From assembly GCF_019303535.1 (NCBI RefSeq), contig NZ_JACCIU010000001.1:1054001-1118000 (forward strand): a DNA stretch of 64,000 bases, read 5' to 3'. Both the position numbers and the translations under genes were made by a program. The notes under the pieces were generated by a model. The model was not told the DNA's origin. It searched no databases and worked only from the letters and a program-made list of their open reading frames with translations. Source of the DNA: Lactobacillus sp. Sy-1. GTDB taxonomy: Bacteria > Bacillota > Bacilli > Lactobacillales > Lactobacillaceae. Shown here one piece after another: positions 8,992-18,905 of the stretch (its first letter is position 1; each line of letters starts with the position of its first letter).

Positions 8992-9025
8992 TCAAACACC
9001 TCCTATATTTCTTTTAACAAATAAT

Positions 9026-9054
9026 AATATATCAGGATTTCAACGAGATGTAAA
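9026..9054 (-). promoter_or_regulatory. Promoter of the rpsP operon
   Basis: Minus-strand TTTACA (plus 9049-9054), 17-base spacer, TATATT (plus 9026-9031) preceded by TGA (extended -10), about 35 bases before the rpsP start. Confidence 0.65.
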
Positions 9055-9091
9055 GGTTTTTTTCTTTACACCATGCAATTTTTTAAACTAA

Positions 9092-9385
9092 CTATTGGAA
9101 TGGCGCTAATAATACCGCCTTGGCCCCCGCATCAATATAACTATTATTGTGCATGATAAACGCTTGGACCGACTGGTAATCATTAAAATCGATTTTTGCC
9201 GTCACCAGTCCGGTTGCTAGTAGTTGTTTCGCTAACCCAATCATTTCGGGGGTCATTTTTTGTGGCATGAATGGATTATCGTCGTCTAAGTTTTGCCACT
9301 GGTCATGAAGCAGCGCCATTGCCCGTTTTATCTTGGGGGCACCCTTAAACAGCATTGTCAGTGTTTCTGGATTTAACCGTTGCAT
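9092..9385 (-). CDS. Small protein of unknown function in the MoxR/VWA cassette
   Basis: 97 residues with no recognised family. It begins MQRLNPETLTMLFKGAPK, is mildly amphipathic and lacks a signal peptide, membrane segment or cysteine. A good Shine-Dalgarno (AGGAGGAATTG) precedes the ATG. It starts 14 bases after the VWA gene, the same spacing as between VWA and MoxR genes, which suggests a three-gene unit and a role as partner or substrate adaptor of that complex. That role is inference from position only. Confidence 0.75.
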   Translation of the reverse strand: MQRLNPETLTMLFKGAPKIKRAMALLHDQWQNLDDDNPFMPQKMTPEMIGLAKQLLATGLVTAKIDFNDYQSVQAFIMHNNSYIDAGAKAVLLAPFQ

Positions 9386-9399
9386 ATCAATTCCTCCTC

Positions 9400-10665
9400 T
9401 TAGTGAACGGTGTTGATCGAAACCAAGTTACCAGGATAACCGGATCCTAATAGCGAAAATGCTTGCACGGGCGTGCTTAGAATCCAGAGGATATTTTTGA
9501 ATCCATGGTCGTTAATTATTTTTTCACCGTGACCATCCGTTAAAATGATGGTTAAAGTATCAACTAACTGATTACGATGCTGATTCAAATAATCAAAGAC
9601 GGCCTGAAAACTGGTTCCCCCGCCGCCTAACCGTCGAAACTGAATTTGATTCCCGTTATTAGCTCGGTAGCTCGTTTTTGCATGCACTTGGGCATCGAAG
9701 CTATAGATGGTAACCGGAACCGCTAGTTGCCTCAAAAAGTGATTGATTTCGTTGAGGAGTGAACTGATTTCAGCATCCCCCATCGAGCCAGAATTATCAA
9801 CGAAGATGTTGATGCTCCTAACCGTATTGCTAATTCGGCCGCTCAGTTCCATTCGATATGCTTGCCGGCGGTTGAATCTGGCCCGTGATTCCTGACTGCC
9901 AATTGGCATCGTCCCTAAGCCCAATCGGATTAGCGTCCGCCAGTTGCGAATATGCGGCGCCGCTCTCATCGATTCAATTTGCTGTAAAACATTTCCGGGA
10001 ACGGTGCCACGCTGTTTTTCCGGCGTCTGCTGGACCGCCCTGGTCACGATGTGTTTTAATTCCCCCGTCTGCAAGGTCCGTTCTTGTTCGCTAAACCGTT
10101 GCCAACCCGTGTGGTCATCGTGATTATTTTGATTACCGTTAATTAATTGCTCAGCGTTTCGTTCCACCGAATCGGTCCCGCTAGCTTGCATTCGTTTTAA
10201 TGCAGCTAGGTAGTAATGTGAGCCCATCTGTTCAGCTAGATTGCCCCCCATTTGGAAATTTAGTTGATCTAACGTGTGGGTACTCTGCGCCCCCAGGTAT
10301 TGATCAACAACAATGTCACAAGCTAATTGGTTCAATGCGGTGGCGTGTGAATACATCAGTGGATGGCAAAACGCAACGTGGAGGGCGAGTTGCTTCAAAA
10401 TTCCATCCAACTGACTCGCCGTTAAATCAGCGGCTTTAAACCGCTGTGGATTAATTACGATGCTAATCTGGTGGTTAATCCAGCTTAACCCAATGTTCCC
10501 ATCAAATTGATTTGCAAAGTGGCGGGGCAGTTGCATTAAAAGCTCGCCGCTAAACCGATCGGCTTTGAGAATCTGAATTAACTGTCCGCTAATAATGCCA
10601 TCAATTAGGGCCACGTTTACGCCCGATTGGGATTGCAACCGGGCTAAATTATTTTCAACTTGCAT
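9400..10665 (-). CDS. VWA-domain protein with N-terminal metallopeptidase-like domain (DUF2201-like)
   Basis: 421 residues. The C-terminal third is a von Willebrand A domain with the MIDAS motif DNSGSMG (290-296), then GGGGTSF and ILTDGHGE. The N-terminal region resembles the DUF2201 putative metallopeptidase domain: HVAFCH (96-101), then NQLACDIVVDQYLG where relatives carry a similar DIVVNQYL helix. The canonical HExxH glutamate is absent, so peptidase activity is doubtful. The protein is cytosolic, with no signal peptide. It lies directly downstream of a MoxR AAA+ ATPase gene; such pairs act as chaperone or metal-insertion machines in other bacteria (family knowledge). Target unknown. Confidence 0.85.
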   Translation of the reverse strand: MQVENNLARLQSQSGVNVALIDGIISGQLIQILKADRFSGELLMQLPRHFANQFDGNIGLSWINHQISIVINPQRFKAADLTASQLDGILKQLALHVAFCHPLMYSHATALNQLACDIVVDQYLGAQSTHTLDQLNFQMGGNLAEQMGSHYYLAALKRMQASGTDSVERNAEQLINGNQNNHDDHTGWQRFSEQERTLQTGELKHIVTRAVQQTPEKQRGTVPGNVLQQIESMRAAPHIRNWRTLIRLGLGTMPIGSQESRARFNRRQAYRMELSGRISNTVRSINIFVDNSGSMGDAEISSLLNEINHFLRQLAVPVTIYSFDAQVHAKTSYRANNGNQIQFRRLGGGGTSFQAVFDYLNQHRNQLVDTLTIILTDGHGEKIINDHGFKNILWILSTPVQAFSLLGSGYPGNLVSINTVH

Positions 10666-10679
10666 CCAGCCACCTCCCG

Positions 10680-11822
10680 TTAAAGGGTATCAAATCCAAT
10701 TTGTTCAATCTGCCGATATAAATCGACGAACGTCGGTTGAGCGGCCTCGGCTAATTCATAAATTCGTTGTAACTGGGTTGGATTATCGATCAACGCCAAA
10801 CAACAAGTGTACTGGCCATCGGGGTTAATTAGTTTTAATAACTGCCCCAGACGCAGCGCAAAATCAGCTGATAAATCAGCCTGCTTTGCGATTCCCGCCT
10901 TAATAATTGCAACCCGGTCCACCTGGTCTAATTTTGCAAAGGTTGTCAGGGCATCCTGAAAATCGCCACTAAATAATTGCTCAACTAAATTGGATTGCTC
11001 GGCCCGGTCTAAAAACGTTTGAAAGGCCACGGCGGCTTGGTTGCCAATGTCACCAGCAAACACGTCTAATTGAATCGCTTTTCGCTGCTCCAATGGTAGT
11101 TTTAATAACTCCTGGTAGTTATTAGAAAGTCGCTCCCAGGCCCGCGGGGTGGGGAACAAGTCATCCCCACTCAACTGGGTGCTCAGCATGTCAGGATGTT
11201 GTGTAAGGTAATCGATAACTGCGGGGTGAATTGTCGCCCGTTCCTGAGCCCACTTCAACCAATCGTGAATATCGGTCTTTAAGACTAACCTCACCGTCCG
11301 ATCCTTAATTGCATCATCGCCTCCCACCACATGGTAGTCGCTATTGGTAAACCCACTCATGGTTGCATCAGGATTTTCAGCGATGATGATGCGTACCTCA
11401 GTTGGAAGTCGCAGACTGTTGATCGAACGTTGGAGGACCAGGTTCATTAACTCACTCTGTACACCCTGACTCCCCCGGTTAAATTCATCCAAGAACCAAT
11501 AGATTGGCTGGTTTGGATGTTGTTGCGCAAATTGAATGATTTCAATCAACTGGTGCGAATAACCAAATTGGACATCGGCCAACTTGCCATAGTCCTTAGT
11601 GTTAACAAACGAATCGCTAGTCAATGGGGGAACCGGAATTGCCAGATCACCCTTTTCGGACAAACTGACCACCGTTGTAAATAGTTCGGCTCCGTTTTGA
11701 CGCGCTAAGTCGGCCACCAGCGCTGATTTCCCAATGCCCGCTTCCCCAACGATATTAGGAACGTTGCCCCCTTGAATGACCACGTTTGCAGCTAGCATTA
11801 GTTGTTGATAACTTAACGCCAT
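10680..11822 (-). CDS. MoxR-type AAA+ ATPase
   Basis: 380 residues. Walker A is GEAGIGKS (26-33 counted from the chosen Met), Walker B is FLDEFNR (110-116), sensor 1 is IIAENPD, and an arginine-finger region follows KDRTVRLVL. The longest frame would start at GTG 11831, but AGGAGG overlaps that codon and is eight bases from ATG 11822, which I take as the start. MoxR ATPases remodel partner proteins together with VWA proteins, and the next gene codes one. The gene lies just after the ffh terminator and I see no strong promoter of its own, so it may depend on read-through. Substrate unknown. Confidence 0.88.
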   Translation of the reverse strand: MALSYQQLMLAANVVIQGGNVPNIVGEAGIGKSALVADLARQNGAELFTTVVSLSEKGDLAIPVPPLTSDSFVNTKDYGKLADVQFGYSHQLIEIIQFAQQHPNQPIYWFLDEFNRGSQGVQSELMNLVLQRSINSLRLPTEVRIIIAENPDATMSGFTNSDYHVVGGDDAIKDRTVRLVLKTDIHDWLKWAQERATIHPAVIDYLTQHPDMLSTQLSGDDLFPTPRAWERLSNNYQELLKLPLEQRKAIQLDVFAGDIGNQAAVAFQTFLDRAEQSNLVEQLFSGDFQDALTTFAKLDQVDRVAIIKAGIAKQADLSADFALRLGQLLKLINPDGQYTCCLALIDNPTQLQRIYELAEAAQPTFVDLYRQIEQIGFDTL

Positions 11823-11843
11823 TGTACCCACCTCCTAAAACTG

Positions 11844-11877
11844 AAAAAGTCATTGCGCGACCAGCGGCAATGACTTT
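11844..11877 (-). terminator. Terminator after ffh
   Basis: Minus-strand GTCATTGC pairs with GCAATGAC around a ten-base GC-rich loop and is followed by TTTTT. It separates ylxM-ffh from the MoxR cassette. Confidence 0.8.
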
Positions 11878-11880
11878 AAA

Positions 11881-13338
11881 TTACTTCTTCCGCTTCTTAA
11901 TGCGGCGTTTCTTATTCTTTTTCATTTTCCGAGCCATCCGCTTCATGGCAAGGTTCGATAGTTTCCCACCGATGCCACCACCCATTCCAGGAGTGTTGCC
12001 ACCGAGTCCGTTCATCATGTTTTCCATGCCGGATATGTTTCCATTAGACATCTTATTCATCATTTTTTTCATCGAATTAAACTGCTTGATCATCCGATTC
12101 ACTTCTTGAATTGGACGTCCAGAACCACGGGCAATCCGCCGCCGTCTGGAAGGGTTCAAGAGGTCTGGATCCTCCCGTTCCTTGGCGGTCATGGAATAAA
12201 TTACCGCTTCAATGTGTGCGATGTCCTTCGGGTCCATATTAACGTTCTTTAAAGCCGGATTATTAGCCATTCCCGGAATCATTTTCATGATGTCTTCTAG
12301 TGGCCCCATCTTTTGAATTTGCTTCATTTGATCCAAAAAGTCGTTAAAATCAAAGGTGTTTTCCCGCATCTTTTCGGCCATTTCTTCGGCTTGCTTTTGA
12401 TCATAATCCTTTTGGGTCTTTTCAATTAATGAAAGGATGTCCCCCATTCCAAGGATTCTAGAAGCCATCCGGTCCGGATGAAAGACGTCTAAGTCGGTTA
12501 ACTTTTCACCCTGCCCAACAAACTTAATTGGTTTATCGGTCACGGCCCGAATCGAGAGGGCGGCCCCACCACGGGTATCACCATCTAACTTGGTCAATAC
12601 CACCCCGGTAACGCCCAGGGCATCGTTAAATCCTTCGGCAGTTTCAACCGCATTTTGTCCGGTCATTGCATCTACGACCAACAGAATTTCGTCGGGGTGA
12701 ACCATTTCCTTGATATCCTTTAACTCATCCATCAATTTTTCATCGATTTGGAGCCGCCCGGCCGTATCAATAATCACGTAGTCATTATGGTTTTCCTTTG
12801 CCTGCGCCATTCCCTTTTCGACAATTTCGCGGGGGTCGACGTCAGTCCCCATTGAAAAGACGGGCACGTCTACCTGTTGACCAACTTGTTGAAGTTGATC
12901 GATGGCAGCCGGCCGATAGATATCGGCTGCGATCAGCAGTGGCCGCGCCTTTTGGTCATTCTTTAACTTTAGGGCTAACTTTCCAGCAGTAGTCGTTTTC
13001 CCCGCCCCTTGGAGCCCAGCCATCATAATAACGGTTGGAATCTTATCGGACTTATTAAGGGGAACTGCTGATTCCCCCATCATCTTGGTTAATTCTTCAT
13101 CAACAATTTTAACGATTTGTTGAGCTGGATTCAATCCTTCTAAAACGTCAGCACCCTTGGCCCGTTCTTGGACCTGCTTAACAAACTTTCTAACCACCCC
13201 GAAATTAACGTCGGCTTCTAATAACGCCAGTCTAATTTCACGCATGGTGGCTCTTAGGTCGGACTCACTGACCCGACCCTTTCCACGAAGATTCCGCATG
13301 GCCTTTTGGAGTCGTTCAGTTAAACCTTCAAATGCCAT
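11881..13338 (-). CDS. ffh: Signal recognition particle protein Ffh (SRP54)
   Basis: 485 residues with the N, G and M domains in order. The GTPase motifs are GLQGAGKTTTAGKLA near 107, DTAGRLQID near 190 and TKLDGDTRGG near 248. The M domain is Met-rich with the RNA-binding stretch SRRRRIARGSG. The tail is a Gly/Met-rich segment and a strongly basic end (KKNKKRRIKKRKK). Together with 4.5S RNA it targets nascent membrane proteins to FtsY. The ATG at 13338 follows ylxM by 13 bases, the conserved ylxM-ffh pair. Confidence 0.98.
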   Translation of the reverse strand: MAFEGLTERLQKAMRNLRGKGRVSESDLRATMREIRLALLEADVNFGVVRKFVKQVQERAKGADVLEGLNPAQQIVKIVDEELTKMMGESAVPLNKSDKIPTVIMMAGLQGAGKTTTAGKLALKLKNDQKARPLLIAADIYRPAAIDQLQQVGQQVDVPVFSMGTDVDPREIVEKGMAQAKENHNDYVIIDTAGRLQIDEKLMDELKDIKEMVHPDEILLVVDAMTGQNAVETAEGFNDALGVTGVVLTKLDGDTRGGAALSIRAVTDKPIKFVGQGEKLTDLDVFHPDRMASRILGMGDILSLIEKTQKDYDQKQAEEMAEKMRENTFDFNDFLDQMKQIQKMGPLEDIMKMIPGMANNPALKNVNMDPKDIAHIEAVIYSMTAKEREDPDLLNPSRRRRIARGSGRPIQEVNRMIKQFNSMKKMMNKMSNGNISGMENMMNGLGGNTPGMGGGIGGKLSNLAMKRMARKMKKNKKRRIKKRKK

Positions 13339-13351
13339 TATTTCACCACTT

Positions 13352-13693
13352 TCATTCTTCTTCTATTTTTTCTAAATCAGCCACTAAGCCGACCAATTCG
13401 GCGTCAGTCGCGTAATTTGCGCTTACATATTCCTTAATCCGATCCGTCTTTTGATTTCGTGACACAAAGTCATGGTAAAGATGGAGTTGGGATTCATATT
13501 TTTCCAATATTAATTCAGTCCGCCGAATGTTATCGTAAACTGCTTGTCGACTAATCGAAAATTCCTCAGAAATTTCACCTAGTGAATAGTCATCAACGTA
13601 GTAGCGTTGCATGTAGCTATTCTGCTTTTTGGTCAACAGGGGCCGATAAAACGACAATAGTGAATTGATCCGGTAATTCTTTGCTAATTCCAA
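13352..13693 (-). CDS. ylxM: YlxM family SRP-associated DNA-binding-like protein
   Basis: A 113-residue helix-turn-helix protein of the UPF0122 family. The segment [20 protein letters not shown] is a sigma-70 region 4-like HTH. In streptococci YlxM modulates SRP GTPase activity. An ATG exists at 13699, but GGAGG is only one base before it, whereas the TTG at 13693 is seven bases away. TTG is therefore the likelier start, giving the usual [16 protein letters not shown] beginning. It is transcribed with ffh from the promoter at 13731-13760. Confidence 0.92.
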   Translation of the reverse strand: MELAKNYRINSLLSFYRPLLTKKQNSYMQRYYVDDYSLGEISEEFSISRQAVYDNIRRTELILEKYESQLHLYHDFVSRNQKTDRIKEYVSANYATDAELVGLVADLEKIEEE

Positions 13694-13730
13694 GGTCATT
13701 CCTCCGTCTCATTGCAACCCTTTATCCTAT

Positions 13731-13760
13731 AGAATACATAATTTAAAGGAGTTTCGTCAA
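13731..13760 (-). promoter_or_regulatory. Promoter of ylxM-ffh
   Basis: Minus-strand TTGACG (plus 13755-13760), 18-base spacer, TATTCT (plus 13731-13736), immediately after the ftsY stop codon. Confidence 0.6.
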
Positions 13761-15323
13761 TTATTTTAACAAACCGTTGAACAATCCATAGACAAAGTCA
13801 CTAGCGTTGAATGGTTGTAGATCGCCGACTTTTTCACCCAATCCAACGTACTTAACCGGGGTGTGAAGTTCGTTTCTGATTGCAAGAACGATTCCACCCT
13901 TAGCGGTCCCATCTAGCTTAGTCAACGTAATTCCCGTTACATCGGTAACCTGTTTAAACAGCTTAGCTTGGTTCAATGCATTTTGGCCGGTCGTTGCATC
14001 CAATACCAACATCACTTCGTGGGGCGCCATTGGAATTTCACGGGTCAAAATCTTCTTCATCTTGGAAAGCTCGTTCATTAAATTAACCTTATTTTGTAGT
14101 CGGCCAGCGGTATCAACGAATAACACGTCATATTGACCCTTCTTAGCCCTTTGAACGGCATCGAATACAACTGATGCTGGATCACTTTTTTCCGGTTTTT
14201 TAACGATGTCGACTTCGTCTCGTTTAGCCCAGACGTCCAGTTGTTGGATGGCCCCGGCTCTAAATGTATCGGCAGCTGCCAGCAAGACCTTCTTTCCCTG
14301 GTCGTGATAGAGCTTGGCCATTTTACCAATGGTTGTCGTTTTGCCGACCCCGTTAACCCCCACAAAGAGGATTACGGTCGGCCCTTCCTTTGCAAAGTTA
14401 ATCGTGTTCTTTTCACCGTTCCCATTTTCGTCGTATAACTCGATTAATTTTTGCACCACCACGTTTTGAACTTCACTTCTAGACTTAACGTTTCTAAGCT
14501 TTACTTCATCACGCAGCTGGTCGGTCAAGTTAACTGCCATGTCGAATCCAACGTCTGATTCAATTAACGTATCCTCTAGGTCGTCAAAGAAATCTTCGTC
14601 AACCGATCTAAAGTTGGCAAACAACTTATTGAGCCGTTGTCCGAATGATGAGCGGGACTTTGCCAACCCGTGTTCGTACTTTTCGCTTTCCTCAGCAGCT
14701 TCTTCAGGAACTGCTGGTTGGTCTTCGGTGGCTGAATTAGCACTTGCGGAATCGGATTCAGCGCTCGCTTCACTAGACGCTTCTGCTGAGGAGGCGGATT
14801 CGGAGCTGGCGTTGCTGCTGGTTGCCGTTGCTTCGTCTGATTCAGCGCTCGCTTCACTGGATGCTTCTGCCGATGAGGCGGATTCGGAGCTAGCGTTACT
14901 GCTAGTTGACGTTGCTTCGTCTGATTCAGCACTCGCTTTACTGGATGCTTCTACTGATGAGGCGGATTCAGAACTGGTATTACTACTGGATTCAGTTGCT
15001 TCTGCTGATTCAGCACTTGCTTTACTGGATGCTTCTACTGATGAGGCGGATTCGGAACTAGCGTTACTGCTGCTTTCCGTTGCTTCTGCCGATTCAGCAC
15101 TTGCATCAGTTGATTGTGAACTGGATTCACTTCCCACTGTGGCTGAATCTGAATTAACGGATTCACTACTTTGGCTGGAAGCCGATTGAATCCCACTCCT
15201 CGTTTCAGCCGCTGTTTCAGATGATTCTGCGTTCGTAGATTGCTGTTCAGTTTGCTCAGCGGATTGAGCAGCTGCTTGTTCCTTCTTTTTGCTACGCCGT
15301 TTAAAAATATCAAATAATCCCAT
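13761..15323 (-). CDS. ftsY: SRP receptor FtsY with a repeated Ser/Ala/Glu-rich N-terminal domain
   Basis: 520 residues. The C-terminal 300 form a normal NG domain: DEDFFDDLEDTLIESDVGF, the P-loop GVNGVGKTTTIGKM, DTAGRLQNK, TKLDGTAKGG and the C-terminal GLGEKVGDLQPF. It is the membrane-side receptor for Ffh-bound ribosomes. The first 220 residues are a low-complexity acidic A domain that holds four tandem copies of a 28-residue Ser/Ala/Glu unit coded by 84-bp DNA repeats. The first residues (MGLFDIFKRRSKKKEQ) are basic and suit membrane binding. An acidic A domain is common in FtsY, but this repeated Ser-rich form is unusual. It lies six bases after smc, as in other Firmicutes. Confidence 0.96.
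   Translation of the reverse strand: MGLFDIFKRRSKKKEQAAAQSAEQTEQQSTNAESSETAAETRSGIQSASSQSSESVNSDSATVGSESSSQSTDASAESAEATESSSNASSESASSVEASSKASAESAEATESSSNTSSESASSVEASSKASAESDEATSTSSNASSESASSAEASSEASAESDEATATSSNASSESASSAEASSEASAESDSASANSATEDQPAVPEEAAEESEKYEHGLAKSRSSFGQRLNKLFANFRSVDEDFFDDLEDTLIESDVGFDMAVNLTDQLRDEVKLRNVKSRSEVQNVVVQKLIELYDENGNGEKNTINFAKEGPTVILFVGVNGVGKTTTIGKMAKLYHDQGKKVLLAAADTFRAGAIQQLDVWAKRDEVDIVKKPEKSDPASVVFDAVQRAKKGQYDVLFVDTAGRLQNKVNLMNELSKMKKILTREIPMAPHEVMLVLDATTGQNALNQAKLFKQVTDVTGITLTKLDGTAKGGIVLAIRNELHTPVKYVGLGEKVGDLQPFNASDFVYGLFNGLLK
14755..15090. repeat. Four 84-bp tandem repeats inside ftsY
   Basis: Units begin (plus strand, GATTCA) at 14755, 14839, 14923 and 15007; a truncated fifth begins at 15091. 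Every spacing is exactly 84 bases. Each unit codes 28 residues in frame, so copy-number change would keep FtsY open. The copies are similar but not identical. Confidence 0.93.
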
Positions 15324-15329
15324 TTAAAA

Positions 15330-18300
15330 TCATCCTTTCGTCGTTTGCGCTTTCTTTAGGTCCACCGCTAACACCTTTGAAATTCCGGAGTCTTGCATTG
15401 TAACTCCGTAGAGGTTATCAGCATAGACCATCGTTTCTTTGCGGTGCGTAATCACAATGAATTGGGTCTGCGCCTTTAGTTTTTGAATATAGCGGGCAAA
15501 GCGGTCAACGTTAGCTGGATCCAATGCTGATTCCGCTTCGTCCAAAATTACAAACGGCACTGGTTGCAGCTTTAACACCGCAAATAGCAGTGCAATTGCC
15601 GTTAATGAGCGTTCCCCCCCAGAAAGGAGGGTCATACTGCGGAACCGTTTGCCCGGTGGTTGAGCCATGATTTCAATCCCGGTGGTTAACAGGTGGTGGG
15701 GATCCGTTAATTTTAGTTTTGCATCTCCACCCCCAAAGATTTCCTTAAAGGTGGCCTTAAAAGCCCGCTGCAATTGGTCGAACGTCTTCTTAAAGCGGTC
15801 CTTGACGGTGGCATCCATCTTATTCATAGTCGCTTCTAACTGTTGTTTCGACTGAATTAAGTCATCGGCTTGCTGCTTTAAAAATTGGTAGCGATCGTTC
15901 ACCTCCGCAAACTGGGTGATCGAATCAATGCTAACCGGCCCCAATCCTTGAACCTGCTTCTTTAAGTCCGTGAGGTGCCCTTCAATCGTTGCTAAATCAG
16001 CATCAACGTCATTATCCACCACGGCTTGAAAACTAAGTCCGTACTTTTGGCTAGCATCCAGCTTAATTGACTGCAGCTGCTGGGTAATGGATTGTAGCCC
16101 CTGCTCTATGCGTTCAATCGTCGTCCGATGGTTCAAGAGCGTATCTTGGGCTTGATCAATTTTTGTATCGAGGGGGGTAACCGTTTGATGCAAGTTTTGC
16201 AGGGTGGTTTTCCTGGTGGTAATCTGGGCTTTCAAGTCAACCACTGCCTGTTGCAGCAAGTTAACTTTATGGTTTAAATCCGCATTGGTCAATTTTCCAG
16301 TACTTTGCTGGTTTAAACCACTAATCGTTTGGTTAATTTCAATTTGGGCCGCTTGATTTTCCGCCAGGGTCTGATTCAAATCAGCAATTCGTTGGTTCAG
16401 ATGGTCCAATTCGGCCTGGGCTAAAATTAATTTTTCCCGACTGGCCTGGTGGTCAGCAGTGGCCCGTTGCCGCTTGGCATCTAGTTCAGCTAGTTGCTGA
16501 TTAGTTTGTTTCACCTGGGCTTGATTGTGTTCGATTTGCCCGTTAATTTGATCCAATTCGGCCTCTAAATCAGTCGCCGAAGACTGCGCAAAATTAGCAC
16601 TGAGGTTTTGCAGGTTAATCCGCTGGGTGGCAGCCTCCCGTTGCTTTTGTTCAATCTCTGATTGAACCTGTTCCAACTGACTAGTTAACATTTGAACGGA
16701 CTGCTTTAAAGCTAGTTGTGATTGGTCGTGCTCAGCATTTTGCTGTTCTAAGGTGCGTAATTGCGCCTGCTTATTTTTGACCTGGGTCTCTAAATCAGCA
16801 ACCCGCTGCGCAGCTTGATCGACGGATTGCTTTAATTCCGCCTGCTTTTCACGTTGGACCAGCATCCCATCAAATTGTTTCTGGGTTGCCCCACCTGTAA
16901 TTGAACCCCCAGCATTCACGACCTGCCCATCAAGGGTCACGATCCGATAGCGGTGGTTCAAAATAGTGCCAATTTGCGTTGCTGAGCGAAGATCCTTAGC
17001 AATAACAACGTTGCCCAGTAGGTGCTCAATCACCACTTGATATTGATCCGCCACCGTTACTAACTGACTGGCGACCGCAACATATCCGGGGTGGCTTTGA
17101 ATTGAATTCACCACCGTTTGGGAAAGGTGGTGTTTGGTTAAGCTGTTCAACGGTAACAGGGTCACCCGGCCTAATTTGCGTTGGGTCATTAATTGAACGG
17201 CCGCTCGCGCAGCAGCGTTATCGGTTACCATGATTTGTTGAATTCGGTTCCCTAATGCTGTCTCAATGGACTTAATGTAGTCGCGATTCACTTCGATGAA
17301 CTCACCGACTGCCCCGATGATGCCGGTTAATTGGTCCCGGTGGTTCAATAAATTCCGACTGCCTTGAAAATAGCCGCCGTGTTGATTTTGAAACTCAACC
17401 AGCCCGTTTAGACGTGCGGTTAATTGCTGCTTGGTTTTAAGTTCGGTGTACCACTGTCCCTGCTCTTTTTCGAGTTCAAGTCGTAATTGCTTTCGTTGTG
17501 CAGCTGCCTGGGTAACCCTTTCATGATCAGCCTTAAGGTGCGCTTGAGCAGCAGTTAACTTAGTCGTTAGCGCTGCCTGCTTAGTTTCTAACTCCGCCAC
17601 CGCCTGCTTATGGGCGGCGAGACGGTCGTGAATGATACGCTCCTGTTGACTAAATTGGGCGTTATCCTTACTAGCGAAGTTAATTTGGTTCTTCAAGCTA
17701 CTGGACCGTTGTAAAAGGTCTAAATATTGGTTTCGTAACTCCGTTAACGTTTGATTATGATTCGTCACTTTGGATTCAATGGCGGGAAGCGGATTCGAAT
17801 CAACGGTGGCATTCAACTGGTCAATGATATGTTGTTGCTCGGCTACGGAATGCTCAACCGTCCCAATCTGATCTTCAATCACTGAATATTTGTTAACTAG
17901 GGTCGCTAAATCCGCCTTAGCCCGGGATAATTGTTCCGCCTTAAAACTAGACTGCTGGTCATCCAATTTGAGTTGGCTTCTATACTGTTCAATTTGATTG
18001 GTCCGCTTGAGTAACTTGGCTTGAGCCTGGTCTTGTTGGTGGTTCAACTGATCGATCTGGCGTTGCAAATCCTGTTTTTGAGTCCGCATTTGCTCAATTT
18101 GAGCTGTCAAATCGGTTTCTTGCGCCTGTTGGGTAGCCAGTTGCTTTTCAGCGTCAGTATAGCTAGCTAAGAGCCGCTTTGCATCGACGGTTAACTTGGC
18201 TTGGTGCCAATCCTTCAATTGGGTGTTTAACTCCTGAAACCGTTCGGCCGCTTGACTTTGAGCACGCAGGGTCACCACCTGCGTTTTGAGCTCTGCTATG

Positions 18301-18881
18301 ATGTCGTTCACCCGGGTCAAGTTGTCGTTCGTTTCAGATAGGCGATGGTCAGCAACCTGCTTGCGCTGCCGGTACTTATAAATCCCAGCAGTCGTCTCCA
18401 CGATGTTCCGCCGATCTTGTGGTTTGCTATTAAAAATGGCTTCAACGTTTCCCTGTGAAATAATCGAAAACGACCCCTGGCCAATTCCACTATCCATCAA
18501 GAGGTCGTTAATGTCTTTTAAACGACATTCCCGTTGATTCAAGTAGTAGTAGCTGTCCCCGTTTCGAAATAATTTTCGGGTCACAGTGATTTCAGTGTAG
18601 TCCGGTTTTAAATAGTGGTCAGAATTATCAAACGTAAGGATGACTTCCGCTCGATTTAACGCCCGGCGGTTTTTGGAACCAGAAAAAATAACATCAGCCA
18701 TCTTTGTACTTCGCAGATGCTTAGCAGATTGTTCCCCCAACACCCATCGAATTGCTTCAATTACATTACTTTTCCCACTTCCATTCGGTCCCACAATGGC
18801 GGTTAACCCATTTTGAAAGTCAATGGTCGTCTTTTCAGCAAATGATTTAAAACCAACTAGCTGCATTGATTTTAGTTTCAA
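15330..18881 (-). CDS. smc: Chromosome partition protein Smc
   Basis: 1183 residues, the usual length for bacterial SMC. Walker A (GPNGSGKSN near 32) is in the N-terminal head and [12 protein letters not shown] follows. Two long Gln-rich coiled coils flank a hinge with [12 protein letters not shown] and GGSITGGA. The C-terminal head has the signature [17 protein letters not shown] and Walker [13 protein letters not shown]. With ScpA and ScpB it compacts and segregates chromosomes. The start is TTG at 18881 (GGGGA six bases upstream), giving the conserved [15 protein letters not shown] beginning. It is flanked by rnc and ftsY. Confidence 0.98.
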   Translation of the reverse strand: MKLKSMQLVGFKSFAEKTTIDFQNGLTAIVGPNGSGKSNVIEAIRWVLGEQSAKHLRSTKMADVIFSGSKNRRALNRAEVILTFDNSDHYLKPDYTEITVTRKLFRNGDSYYYLNQRECRLKDINDLLMDSGIGQGSFSIISQGNVEAIFNSKPQDRRNIVETTAGIYKYRQRKQVADHRLSETNDNLTRVNDIIAELKTQVVTLRAQSQAAERFQELNTQLKDWHQAKLTVDAKRLLASYTDAEKQLATQQAQETDLTAQIEQMRTQKQDLQRQIDQLNHQQDQAQAKLLKRTNQIEQYRSQLKLDDQQSSFKAEQLSRAKADLATLVNKYSVIEDQIGTVEHSVAEQQHIIDQLNATVDSNPLPAIESKVTNHNQTLTELRNQYLDLLQRSSSLKNQINFASKDNAQFSQQERIIHDRLAAHKQAVAELETKQAALTTKLTAAQAHLKADHERVTQAAAQRKQLRLELEKEQGQWYTELKTKQQLTARLNGLVEFQNQHGGYFQGSRNLLNHRDQLTGIIGAVGEFIEVNRDYIKSIETALGNRIQQIMVTDNAAARAAVQLMTQRKLGRVTLLPLNSLTKHHLSQTVVNSIQSHPGYVAVASQLVTVADQYQVVIEHLLGNVVIAKDLRSATQIGTILNHRYRIVTLDGQVVNAGGSITGGATQKQFDGMLVQREKQAELKQSVDQAAQRVADLETQVKNKQAQLRTLEQQNAEHDQSQLALKQSVQMLTSQLEQVQSEIEQKQREAATQRINLQNLSANFAQSSATDLEAELDQINGQIEHNQAQVKQTNQQLAELDAKRQRATADHQASREKLILAQAELDHLNQRIADLNQTLAENQAAQIEINQTISGLNQQSTGKLTNADLNHKVNLLQQAVVDLKAQITTRKTTLQNLHQTVTPLDTKIDQAQDTLLNHRTTIERIEQGLQSITQQLQSIKLDASQKYGLSFQAVVDNDVDADLATIEGHLTDLKKQVQGLGPVSIDSITQFAEVNDRYQFLKQQADDLIQSKQQLEATMNKMDATVKDRFKKTFDQLQRAFKATFKEIFGGGDAKLKLTDPHHLLTTGIEIMAQPPGKRFRSMTLLSGGERSLTAIALLFAVLKLQPVPFVILDEAESALDPANVDRFARYIQKLKAQTQFIVITHRKETMVYADNLYGVTMQDSGISKVLAVDLKKAQTTKG

Positions 18882-18905
18882 ATTAATTCCCCAATTCTGT
18901 CAAGA

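Noticed and set aside
9043-9070. Hairpin TGTAAAG/CTTTACA as terminator of the MoxR cassette
   Set aside because: The stem is short, the T-run falls in the loop, and the same bases contain the -35 of the rpsP promoter.
14755-15110. CRISPR array
   Set aside because: The repeats are direct and contiguous with no unique spacers, and they are in frame inside ftsY.
14539-15189. 216-codon plus-strand open frame opposite ftsY
   Set aside because: It is the antisense shadow of the Ser/Ala/Glu repeats and gives a monotonous SALALLDAS pattern.
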